This document shows positions 11,992-23,043 of a stretch of DNA of 64,000 nucleotides, piece by piece. Below the pieces are notes generated by a model. It made no database searches and was not told the origin of the DNA. It saw only the letters and a list, made by a program, of their open reading frames with translations. The position numbers and the translations under genes are program-made. The DNA comes from Desmodesmus armatus (lineage: Eukaryota; Chlorophyta; Chlorophyceae; Sphaeropleales; Scenedesmaceae): contig VIIQ02000317.1 of assembly GCA_007449985.2 (NCBI GenBank), positions 1 through 64,000 on the forward strand, given 5' to 3'. Position 1 is the first letter of the stretch; every line of letters starts with the position of its first letter.

Positions 11992-13237
11992 ATGTCGGGG
12001 GTTGTGTTGCTGCTGTTGCTGTGTGGATCAGCAGCTGCAACATTAGGGGGTTCTCAGCTTGACTGCTCGAAGGTCAGCAGCGGCTGCACCGCTTGCCACA
12101 ACCAACCCCTCAGGTCACAGTCATCGACTCAAGCACTGAAGCAGGCCCCGGACACGATCACTGACAGTGCTAGCTTGCCTGCCAGCAGCAGTGACCGGCA
12201 GTATGTCATTAGTGCCAGCAGCAGCGATGCTATCGCTGCTAGTACCAGCCCATCCAGCCAAGAGCAGGACACCGCAGTCGCTCAGCACCACAACAGCGGA
12301 AGCTGGGGAAGCAGCAGCAGTGGCTACTGGGGCGGTTACTCGGGTGGGGGCAGTACAGAAGGGACCCCAGGCTATGTGCTTTCCTGCACCTCCTGCGACA
12401 CCAGCAGGGGCTACCAGCTTGTCACTGCAGTCAACGGCACCAAGCATTGCGGTGAGTCGCAATAAGCTTTACAGCCTTGGTATTGTAGCAGCAAGCTTTG
12501 ATTGCTGCATGTGAATGGGTGGGTTTGAGTGCTGTAGTCAGTCACTCTGAGATGAGTTCGCCCACCTTTGAACCATTGTCAAACACCGCTTCAGCATTTC
12601 ACGGTGTGGTCAGCCCCATCACGGTGAGGTCAGCCCCATCACAGCTTTGCAGAACTGGGGTGGACCCATTGAGGCTCGATCCACCTGTGGACTGTCTGCA
12701 TCCTCAATTCCTGCATTACTTCAATTTTGTGCAGGCTGCATGCCCCGCCATGGTGTGGTCCCTTCCAGCAGTGCCAGCACCCGCAGTGCAGCTGTAGCTG
12801 CAGCATGGGCCAGCAGCTATGTCAGGAGCTTCACATGCAGGGCCTGCAGCCCCAACGCAGTGCCCTTCCTGCCCGGCTCAAACCTGCTGGTGGCCTGGAA
12901 TGCTGCCACGTGGAGCATCAGGTGTCAGGGCACCAGCAGCAAGACGCTGCTTACATCACCTGCAGGCAGCCTAACCTTGCCTGGGCCCCACCCCACTCGA
13001 GGCAGTGACCACTACCCTGGTGGCAGCTCTGTGGCTGCTGGGGCTCAGCCGGGCACAGTTGTGCTTGAGGCCAGTGCGGCAGCAGCACAAGCCGAAGGTG
13101 TGCATGAGGCCGCACACGCCACGGCAGATGCGACAGCGGCAGCAACAGCCACTGCAATGGCAGACATATCAGCTGTGCAAGCAGCACACGCACAGCACAT
13201 GCAGGACTGGTACAACTGCGGCAGGCGCCGCAAGCGG

Positions 13238-13285
<48 letters not shown>

Positions 13286-14855
13286 GGAGGCACTGGCAGT
13301 GGTGGCGGCTCCTACGTTGTGGCGCCTTGGTGGCCAGGTCAATGCATTGACTGCAGCGTGGTGGACTCGATAGCAGACCCCACTGGAACTTTCTGCAGTA
13401 AGTTGATATATGCCATTGGTGTTGCAAGCTTGAAGGCTTCTCAATGCTTACTGCTGACGCTGCTGAAGTCACGGGAATATGGTGTAGGCAGCTGCATTGT
13501 CAAGGCGTTGCTGCACTGCCTACGACCAATGCTAGTTACTAGGTCTCAGCATGTTTAAAAGCTGCTCATCTTTGTGTACTTTTGTGTCTCTTGCTGCTCC
13601 GCAGTGTGTGGTTCAGTAGCACCTCCACAGGTAAGCCTTTGATTGGTAACACAGCTGATAGTGCGCCAGCTCAAGGGTGAATCTGAGTTGTCCACAACAG
13701 GAATGAGGAGCTGTTTCAGCAGGCCAAAACTACCAGCACTCACCACCAGGGTAGTAGCCAAGCCAGCCGCAACCTTGCACCAAACAGCAACGGTGTGCTG
13801 CAGCTCTCCTGTATTCTCAGCTTAGCCATGCGTGCTGTTGCCCCTGCGCGTGCAGACCCCGTCACCTCCTCCACCACCACCGCCACCACCTTCGCCTCGG
13901 CCGCCCCCTCCCCCGAGCCCTTCGCCATTGCAGCCACCACCACCGCCACCCCGCCCAAGCCCTCCGCCATTCCCGCCACCACCGCCGCCACCCCGCCCAA
14001 GCCCTCCGCCATTCCCGCCACCACCGCCGCCACCCCGCCCAAGCCCTCCGCCACCGCCGCCGCCCACAACACCAAGCCCTTCACCGGTACTGCCACCGCC
14101 GCCGTCACCCAGCCCGCTCCCTCCGCCACCACCACCGAGCCCTCCAACACCCCCAACACCTTCCCTAGAAGTGAGTACCCAACTCATGCTGTTAGACTGA
14201 GTGACGCCAGTCAACTTTATATCGGATATAGTCCGCATAGTACAACAGCACAGATTGAGCCAACTTTGGAGAGGCCCTACCTGCGGCATATGTCGCATGC
14301 ATGCACTTCAGTAGCAGGCACTGACATACGTCACGCTGTGCTTGTTGGTCGCAGGACTGTGTTGTGTGTGACACTGATGAACTGGAGTTTATCCTGGAAG
14401 ACCCCTTCACTTGCCCCGTTGACAATGAGTATGACTATGAGGACGACATCTCCTTCGTGTGCAGGTTTCTCACTGACACAGCTGAGGCCGCCACACAGAT
14501 CACCACAACTCCCATCAACATCTTGGAGACAGGCACCACACTTATCGATTGTGCTGCCGTCACTGCCAACCGGGGCAGGCAGTCCAAGCTGGTGACCTCT
14601 CTGAGGCCTGGTGCTGCAGTGCCACAAGACTGTAGGTGGAACCCTGCTGAGTACCCTTTCACAATCAAAGATGTATTTGAGGAAGAAGCACGCACTGGGT
14701 CGGACCCCGTGAACGTGATGCCAGTTGACGTGATAGGTGTGACCCATGGAATCGCAGTCAGTGTGGAGACATCAACACACCACCAGTATGCTCAGCGCTA
14801 TCCACCGCCACCCCCACCCCCACATTTACCTGCTGCTGATGGAAGCGACAGGTGA
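11992..14855 (+). CDS. Secreted proline-rich (pherophorin/HRGP-like) cell-wall protein
   Basis: Five exons with matching phases: 11992-12451, 12735-13397, 13605-13630, 13856-14170, 14355-14855; 654 residues. An N-terminal signal peptide (GVVLLLLLCGSAAA, residues 3-16) is followed by a Cys- and Ser-rich region with CxxC pairs (SGCTAC, SCTSC, TCRAC). A poly-Ser run coded by AGC triplets lies near residues 335-352. Exon 4 (residues 384-488) is almost entirely SPPPPP-type repeats, the glycosylated hydroxyproline-rich rod of chlorophyte wall proteins. Exon 5 is an acidic C-terminal domain with paired Cys (DCVVCD) and a short second Pro run. The layout, two Cys-containing ends around a Pro rod, is that of pherophorins, but neither end was positively matched to the pherophorin domain. 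The 26-nt exon 3 fits only in phase and is the weakest part. Confidence 0.82.
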
Positions 14856-17035
14856 TCATGCAACAGGTTGCATGCAGATGTGCTGCAGGTAGCAGGTTGG
14901 CTGCTGATGGTAGCCACTATTCCACAGCAGTAGAGGAGCAGTTTCCAGGCAGCTGTCCGGCATTTTATTGGTGCTGCATTTCTTGGCTTCGCCTCCCTTG
15001 GCTGCAAGTTTGGTCCATCCAAATGCTTGTCGTGTCACCATGACAGTGCAATGATCGCACGAGTGTGAGTGGTCTGGTTGATAGCTGCTTTACAAGATTT
15101 TGTTAGATGGGATTGTAGCAGTGGCCTTGCAGGCTGGGCCGTAACCATCTGCTGGAAAGCAGTGTGCCATCATATGATATCAGCACAAGCTTGCTGTTAC
15201 TAGATGCTACAGAAATGTTGTGACCGGCATTTCCCGGTGACAGGCAGTGCCTGTGCGGCACATGGACCAGACATCTTGTTGGCAATGTGCTGATGCCTGG
15301 TAGACCTTCTGCACGTCTAGGCCTGCTGCTAGCATACATGTGCATGCTTTGCAGCATCTTCTGTGCTTGCTGCTGAGCAGGCGTTTGCTGTCACCATGCG
15401 GCAAGTCGGCTTTTTGAACGTGTTCTGCAAATGGCCTGCAGCCATGCGCTGCATAGCGCTACTGATGGTGTCTGGTGCGCAACAGCAGAGCTTTGGTGTG
15501 GCATGTTTCTGTGGACTTTGAGGGTGGGCTGATCATCGCATGGTTGGGTGGTTGGGAGCTGCACAAGCTTATGTATCTCAGTTTTGGACCGCACATCTCT
15601 GAGTGCTGCACGTGCATGAGGGCCGCAGACACACCTGCACATGATGCAGTAGGACAAATAGGGCAGATGTGCAACACACTCATGTGTATGGGTGGGTGGG
15701 GGGGGGGGGGTGTCAGTTGCAGGGCGAATGCAGCTCTCATACCCTTGGCCAGGCCCGGGGTTCCCGGATGGCCGCTTGTCCACAGCGGCACCACTGGCGC
15801 AGTCTTTTGAAATCTGACTGTTTGTCGATATGGTCATGCCTTGCTGTCACTTGGCATCTACATGTCTTGCTGCCTTCTCAACGCTGTGGCAGAGCACATA
15901 GATTCTATGCATAAGCATGCTGGCTTGCAATGCGGTGTGCTGAGCAGTCCTGTTGAGCATCAGCCAGTGTTCCATGGGTCGGGTTGATATCCACTGGGCA
16001 GCATGCATGCAGAAGTGGCTGTTGACACAGTTACAACGGTGCGACGCAACTGCTTGGCATGCTGTCACATGTCACAAAGCAAGCAGCACGCGAGCTGCTA
16101 CCGCCACTGGCGGTGTGCCGCCATGCGCAACCAACCAGCAGGGAGGGATGCCTCACATCTGCAGATGGAAAAGACACCCTTTTGACACCAAAGCTCAAGC
16201 ATGCACACCAGTGAATCACCTTCAGCCAGAGGGTGGCGTGACTGGGCCCATGCTGCAAATCTTGCAGCAGTGAAACCACCCCAGCATTCCAAGCTCACTT
16301 TTGCACACAAGAATCACTCTACACACTCTAGCATGAACTGCCTGTGGCAAACAGTCCAATGCCACGGTGCACAGCACCCACACCCATAAGTGCCATACAA
16401 GGGAGCAGGCCGAAGGCGCATTGCATGCGGCCCCACTCCATCACAGAGAGGCTGGTAAAGATTCATTCCATACAGCCACTACAAGCTCAGTGTGCACAGG
16501 TGGCGGCTGCTTGGGCCTACCTACGCTGGGCCGCAGTGCTGCTGCTGATGATGCTGCTGCTTGTGTTGCACAAGACTCAACCACACCAAGCTTGAAGCAT
16601 GCTGCTGGAATTCACAACCCTCTCAACTACCCCTGACTACCCCATACAGCTACTGCCCTAGACAACAACCTGCTGGTGAAGCTGCAGGATGCAGCATGCA
16701 TGGGACCTGGGCCTGCCAGATTGCCACAACCAAATGTGGCTGCCACCATCATGGAAAACAGCATGACCGTCCGTAGGACGGTGCTGGCTGAGAAGCAGCG
16801 CAACATCTGCCGAGAGTCAATTTATGTACACAGGAGGCACTGAGGCAAAGCCCTGTTTAAGCAGCCGCCTGAGCGCAGGCGGCAAGGGCTGCAGATAAAA
16901 ACACACAATTGTAGTACACATGCAAAAGCAAATCCTGCAAGTCTGCTGTGCTGTACAGATTCAAAACCAAGTCCATCACCCCTCCCTACGAGCAGCCATA
17001 GCAGCTGCAGCACATAGCGCCAGCGAGGCTGTGTG
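14856..17035. other. Intergenic region, nothing convincing
   Basis: 2.2 kb between the stop codons of two convergent genes. It should hold both 3' UTRs. ORFs here lack splice-linked partners and coding bias. A G run lies at 15698-15710. Confidence 0.5.
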
Positions 17036-19582
17036 TCAGCTGCTGCTGCCAGCAGTGCCACCTTGCTCAGCATCTCCAGCTGGTGGCGCAATCCACGCCC
17101 AGCCAGGCACTGATGAGCTGCCCAGGACATCTAGCGGCGGCTGCTGCAACGCAATGCCAGCAGCGCCTACGCTGCTAATGCCACTGGTCACGTCGGAGAA
17201 GCTCTCTGGCTGCAGCAGAGCGACATCGTCCAGGTCTAGTGGTGGGGAGCTGCTGTGCAGACCACTGTGCTCGATATAGCCCATTGACAGGTCCTGGCTG
17301 CTGCTGCAGCGGGATGCTGAGCTGGCGGTGGGGGTCACTGACTCGGGGATGGCCTCGAGTGGGGGCGGCATCGCCACGGGCGGGAACTTGAAGAAGGGCG
17401 CAACCAGGTGGAAGGGGCCTGGCTGCAGGCGCCCTGACACATATGCCCTGCAGGGAGGGAGTGGCGGTAGGCCATGTGGCAGGGCGCAGGGGACGCAGCA
17501 GGGAGGGAGTGTGAGTGAGACCATGGTGTGATGTGCTAGCGGAGGGGTAGGCAGGGAAGCGCAGCTGGCTGCATCGACTGCACCTGGTTGCGGCAACCTA
17601 GTGTCTGTCACAGGAGCAGCAGCAGCAGCTGCGACAGCTTGCACGTCCTTCTGCGATTTGTCGCGCGCCACCCGTGCTTGACAAGCTGGCAATGTGGCAA
17701 AGAATGGTGAGAATGGTGAGTGGCTGACACAAAGAGCCTGGCCACACGTGGCGCAACCACACAGCTAAAGGCTGATCCATGGCATTGGCCTTATGAAAAA
17801 TGCCCTGACCAGCCCAGGCAGCAGCAGCAGCACGGCCCTGAAACCTGACAGCACCATCGCAAACGCGCCAACCCACCCTGGCGTGGGGCTTGTGCCGGCT
17901 GTGCTGCTGCAAGCTCCCAGCACCACCCATCACCCTTTTCACCCCTCCTGGCTCCCACCCCTGCTACGCCCATGTTACCGCGTACCTGTGCTGCTGCAAG
18001 CTCTGCTCCGGCAGACCCACATATGCAGGCCTGCAGCTGCGCCGCATGCGTTTCGCGCGCGCCCGCCTGCTCATTGCCTTCAGGATGCCCAGGCCCATGG
18101 CGCCCCTGCAGCTGCTGTGGCCACTGCTGGTGCTGATGTGCGGGGGCCCGGCCCTGCTGCCACCAGCCCCTTCTGCCAGCGGCTGGCCTCCTGCTCCTGT
18201 GCTGGGCCCCGCGTCCAGCAGCGTGTAGCCATCGTCTGACACACCGCTGCTCAAGTGGTGCCAGTGGCTGTGCGCGCGGCGTGCGCGCGCGATGCTGCCG
18301 AGTGATACCACTAGGCCTATTACTGCGCAGGGCACCAGGATAGCGGGCACCAGCACTGCCAGCAGGGAGGCGATGCTGCGGGTGTCCTCGCCTGCAGCAA
18401 GGGACAAGCAAAGAGCAAGACAGCAGCAGACATGTGTCAGCACCATGGTCAACGGTACTGCAGAATCAGTACCGTCAAGGACTGCTGCGGCGCGCCACCC
18501 AGAAAAACGACGCCTTGCAGGTATGCCTAGGTTGTGGAACAGCCAGCAGCTACAAACCACGTGCTGACATAAAAGCAACCCGCTTGCTGCTGGTGGCGTT
18601 CTGTGCTGAGCGCGTTCTGTGCTGAGCTGTCCCTGCGCACGCGTCCTCCCTGCGCACCTGGAATGGGGTGCAGGCTGGCATCTGAAGCTGTCTGAGCATC
18701 AAACACAAGCACGCAGCCATCTGCGCCAGCATCATTGGTGATGAGCTTAAGGTGCATCGACTCATCAGGCCGGCTATACTCCAGGTGCACCGGCACACTC
18801 TTGTGTTTGGTGCCGTGCAGGTGCAGCGAGCCATACGCATGGTTGACATCTGCAGGAACGGTGCAGCACGCGCAGCAACACAGGGTGAGCAGCCACGTGC
18901 AGAATGACATAAACAGCTGATTGGGCCCTGGACATTGAGGCGGGAGTCACTGAGGGGATCCCAGTGTTGTGCTGGACACACCAGCGTGCTGCATTGGGGC
19001 TGCTGCATCTGCCTCAAAGCCCCAGATGGGGGCACACAACTGGGGCTGGAAACACAACAAGTTTCCGCTTGGTGTTCAACTTCCCACTTAGTGTTAGACT
19101 GCGCATACCTGTTACATTAGCCACCAGCTGCAAGCTGCCACAGGCCTGCTTCCGTCCCTGATGTGGGTGCGGCCATGCCTTGATGCCACAGTGCCTCACA
19201 CGCAATGCCAGGGACCGGAAGCAGCTAAGATAGCGCTGATGAGCATCTGATGGACACTTGTGACTGGCAAGCACAAGTATTGCACTGCCTGCAAGACGCC
19301 ACACGACCAGCAGCAGCAGACAGCAAAAAGGGCCCGGTTGAGGCACTGCCACAACAGGCTGCGGCATGCCATGCCAGAACTGCAGTGTCATCCCAAATAA
19401 GGCTCTTTGAAACGTGCATTGCCAGACATCCCCTACTGTGACGCCCTCAGCATGTCACAGATGCAGCAGAGACCCTCCCCAACAACACAAGTACCTTGGC
19501 CGCAGTCAAAGCCTCCGTAGCCTGCAGTTGACTGAACTATACATCCCAACAAGAACAGCAATGCAGTCAGGCGAGCCCGCAT
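17036..19582 (-). CDS. Single-pass (type I) membrane protein, unknown family
   Basis: Four exons with matching phases: 19582-19495, 18849-18658, 18391-17986, 17447-17036; 365 residues. The start at 19582 gives a clean signal peptide (RLTALLFLLGCIVQSTAG, residues 4-21); an in-frame upstream codon at 19615 would bury it. A short extracellular domain of about 75 residues (YGGFDCGQ onwards, with LHLHGTKHKSVPVHLEYS) has two Cys. One membrane helix lies at about residues 97-123 (LLAVLVPAILVPCAVIGLVV), followed by a basic stop-transfer RARRAH. The 240-residue cytoplasmic tail is Ser/Pro-rich with a basic cluster (SRRARAKRMRRS). This is the plan of a small surface receptor or adhesion protein. No family was recognised. 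Confidence 0.78.
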
Positions 19583-20473
19583 GGGGGTCTGCTGCGAGAG
19601 ATGGGAAGACCCCAAGAATGGCAGTCAGGGACAGCAAGCGAGCATATCGAGCAGGGGACGTCTCAATAAAGGCAAACAGATTCACGTGCGCGACGGAAGA
19701 AGTTTCGCGAGACACACGGAAGGGAACACGGACCGCGGAGGTGAATGGGGCAGGAAGGATGAAGAGCGGTATCGGGGGCGTTTAGAAGGTTTCGTGACCC
19801 ACAACGATGCCACTGAAACTGCCCAACAGGATGCAGGGGTTGATGTATTGCATTGCATATGACCAAGAACCTGTCATGAGGGTTTGGTTGTTTGGGCTGT
19901 TGGCTGTGCAGTTTGTTGACAACCAACTAAAGTGCGATCACAGATTCATTGTGCCCCCCTGTACACGAGCCACACACACGCAGGAGGGGTGCTGGCTCGC
20001 GCGGAGAGGGGGGGGGGCTACTGTGCAAGCTCACCCACGTTGTGTTACCCCCTACACAGTCTCTGTAACGTTCCACAAGTATACATGGGCACAAACAGCA
20101 GTGTGGCACAAGCCCAGGCTGCACAAGCAGGGTGAAGGTGTGGGGCCCACACCCTTCTCCCCAAACTGCGCAGACCAGATGCAGAATGCAGATTGAAATC
20201 AACCCAACTGAGGACAAGCCAGGAGGCATGCAGCAGCAACAACTTTGCAATAGTATCACTCTGGAGTGTACACACCACTACGCTGGAGTGCATGCCTGGG
20301 ACCAACAGTGCACAAGGCAGCCCATCAAGGCCTGCCAAGGCCTGTCAAGTGCTGCTAGTGAGACACGATGCTGAGGCCCCATGCGGGGCCACTGCAGAGT
20401 CACAAACTGCACCCGCCAAACTGCAAGCCACCAAAGCCCATCACTTTTTGCTGCTGACACAGTCAGACAGCCT

Positions 20474-20478
20474 TTACA
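20474..20478 (-). promoter_or_regulatory. Candidate TGTAA polyadenylation signal for ISU1
   Basis: TGTAA on the minus strand, about 380 nt past the ISU1 stop codon. Confidence 0.35.
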
Positions 20479-20859
20479 CAACAAGCCAAGAAGGCAGCCC
20501 ACCCAACAGACGAATCGCACAACCAGCCAATTAGGCAACCAAGCATGCGCAGCACGCAACAGCTGCACACACAGAGCTTCATCAACACATGCAAGGGCGT
20601 GGAACGGCAGGTATTGATAGGGATTGGGCAGCCACCCTGCTATCAACCCCCTGCAACCCAGCTGCCCTCCACCCCTAAGGGACTCACGATACATCAACCT
20701 CACACCACCATAACCAGACAACAAGCTTTGTTGCGCCGCTGACACTGATTCAATCACGATGGCTATGATCGATAAAGCACCTCAACACTACAGGCCTCTC
20801 ATTGGGGACTAGCCAGCATGAACAGTGTGACATGGGCCTGCTGCCCCTCCTACTGCTGC

Positions 20860-22353
20860 TCATGCAGTAGCCTCTGCCTTGTGGCCACTCTCGCTGTCGG
20901 AGTGCTGGCCGTCCTTAATCCTCTTGGCCTTGATGTCCTTCACAGCAGCCTTGATGGCATCCTCTGCAGCAGCAGGCAGCAGCAGCAGGAGCAGCAGCAG
21001 CAGCAGCAACGTTGGGCAATTGCACAACCAGCAACTTGTGGCACAGGACCTACGTTGACCAGCATGAACGGGTGCTGCCGTCCCCCAGGGGGGTGCATCA
21101 TAATGTCGGCACATCACTTCCTTACGTGCAGACCTGACCGATGCATTCGGCAAGGCGAACACAGACAGGAATGCCTGACGCATGTGGAAGAGGCAGCACA
21201 GACTCACGCAGCCCTGAAAGACACCGCACACACACAGCAAGTGCTGACACACTGCTGCAGCTGCAACTGGTGTGATAGATCGTATCACGTTGACCAAGGT
21301 TCACACATGCCTGCTGCTGCTGCTGCTGCTGCTGCCAAAACCATTGCACTTCCCCTGAATCAGGCAGCAAGCCCTGCTGCTCCCTTAGCTCCCCCCAGCA
21401 CTGCCATGGCTGTGCTGCCTCACCTGCAAGCATGCTGCAGTGCAGCTTCACTGGGGGCAGGCTGAGGTGCTTGGCAATGTCGCTGTTCTTGATGGTCAGC
21501 ACGTCATCCAGGCTCTTGCCCTTGACCCACTCAGTGGCCACGCTGCTGCTGGCGATGGCGCTGCCGCAGCCAAAGGTCTTGAAGCAAGAGTCCACGATGT
21601 TGCCCTCGTCATCAACCTTGATCTGCAGCTTCATCACGTCGCCACATGCAGGGGCACCTGCACAGACCAACGGGGTTGCGGGAGGGAGGGTGACCAAGGC
21701 AGGACAATGAGTGGCCACAGCAGAGGTGAGTGGGCGGTAGCAAGATGAACAAAGGGCAGCATAGTGCCAGTGAATGCATGGAACAGCGAGATGGGGGATG
21801 CTGCACGACCACTTGAGGTCCAAACACCATGACGTGGCAGCTGCATTGGTGTCCAGGAGTTATGCACGGGGCTCGAGGGGATGGTGCAAGCAGGTGAGCA
21901 TGATCAGCGCAATGCTTGGATGGCACGTGCACCTGTCACAGCTGGTAGGCACAATGTGTGTGCACATCTGAGTAGGGTTGTTTGCGGTCAGTGCTGCGCT
22001 GCTGAGACTGCTGGTGAAGGCATCGAAAGCGTGCCACAACTCTGTACACACGGCCTCAGGCAGGCTGTGGATGCGCCAAGGGATCGCACAACTGTGCCAG
22101 CTCTAGCTGCACATGCCCGGATGTGTGGTTTCTGCTGCTGCTCATGCAATTACCCATACTCACCCACAAGCCCTGTGCCAACATTGGGATCGTTCTTGTC
22201 GAAGCTTCCAACGTTGCGTGGCTTCTCATAGTGGTCCACGACTGCCTTGTGGTATGCACGGCTGGCCCCCACTGATGCCGCTGCTGCAGCTGCAGTACCG
22301 GTGCTGTTTGCTGCCAGCCTGGCCAGCATGCTGCATGCCGTGGCGCTCAACAT
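20860..22353 (-). CDS. ISU1: Mitochondrial iron-sulfur cluster scaffold protein (ISCU/ISU1)
   Basis: Three exons with matching phases: 22353-22164, 21657-21424, 20963-20860; 175 residues, normal for the family. The Ala/Ser-rich first 40 residues look like a mitochondrial presequence, followed by the conserved start YHKAVVDHYEKPRNVGS. Cluster ligands are all present: C68 and D70 in PACGD, C94 in FGCGSA, and H136 and C137 in LHC. LPPVK (130-134) is the site bound by the HSP70 chaperone during cluster transfer. The protein builds [2Fe-2S] clusters with the cysteine desulfurase NFS1 and frataxin in the mitochondrial matrix. It is transcribed divergently from the thioredoxin reductase next to it. 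The C-terminus (KAEATA) carries extra charged residues. Confidence 0.97.
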
Positions 22354-23043
22354 CCTAAAGGGTTTCTGTGGACTCAATGCAACAGCTGAGCTGTAGTTGG
22401 CAGGTATGAACCAGAGATTCCGGAATAGGAGGGTTGGTGGACAGGAGGGTCCAGATGTGAAGCAACCGGAGCGAGTTTGCCTGGTGATCGCAACGTAAAC
22501 GTTCGTTTGTGCAACAGCAAAGCTCTACGCTGAGCAGGCGGTGGAAGCAACAGAAATGATGACGGTTACGCCAAGTGTGACTGTTGTGTTCGCTGAGCGA
22601 CGCTCTCAAGCGCTTGCATGCCTTGGTGACATGAGCAATCACCGTCTGCAAATGTGCTTCCCAACTCACCCCTTCCTGTCATTGGCGCCCTTTGAGGAAC
22701 CCACTGGATCGTCAGCCACAGCCACAACAGCTGCCCAGGTGCGTCATCGCGGCTGCAATCTAGTGAACATCATCTGATCATCATTAGTGTTTGGTTTGTG
22801 ATGAGGCACGCGGCTGCTGCAGCCGCTGGTGCATTCAAAAGCACACACATCATATGACACAGCCACATGGCTGCCATGGTGCACTGCTGCATACCTATGC
22901 TACCCAGCATGCAGTGAATAACATCTGAATGTTACTGGCATGGTATTAGTTTGTTCAGTGCTGATGTGTTGCTTGCTGCTGCTCACCCAGCAGGACCCCT
23001 CACTCTGGCCTCCAGGCTCACCCAGCTTGCGCGCTTCAGCACC
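22354..23043. promoter_or_regulatory. Divergent ISU1 / thioredoxin reductase promoter region
   Basis: 690 bp separate the start codons of ISU1 (-) and the reductase (+). Both promoters, and any upstream non-coding or presequence exon of the reductase, must lie here. No specific element was identified. Confidence 0.55.

Noticed and set aside
13740..14298. Gly-rich ORFs on the minus strand
   Set aside because: Complement of the proline-rich exon of the cell-wall gene, which has consistent splice phases on the plus strand.
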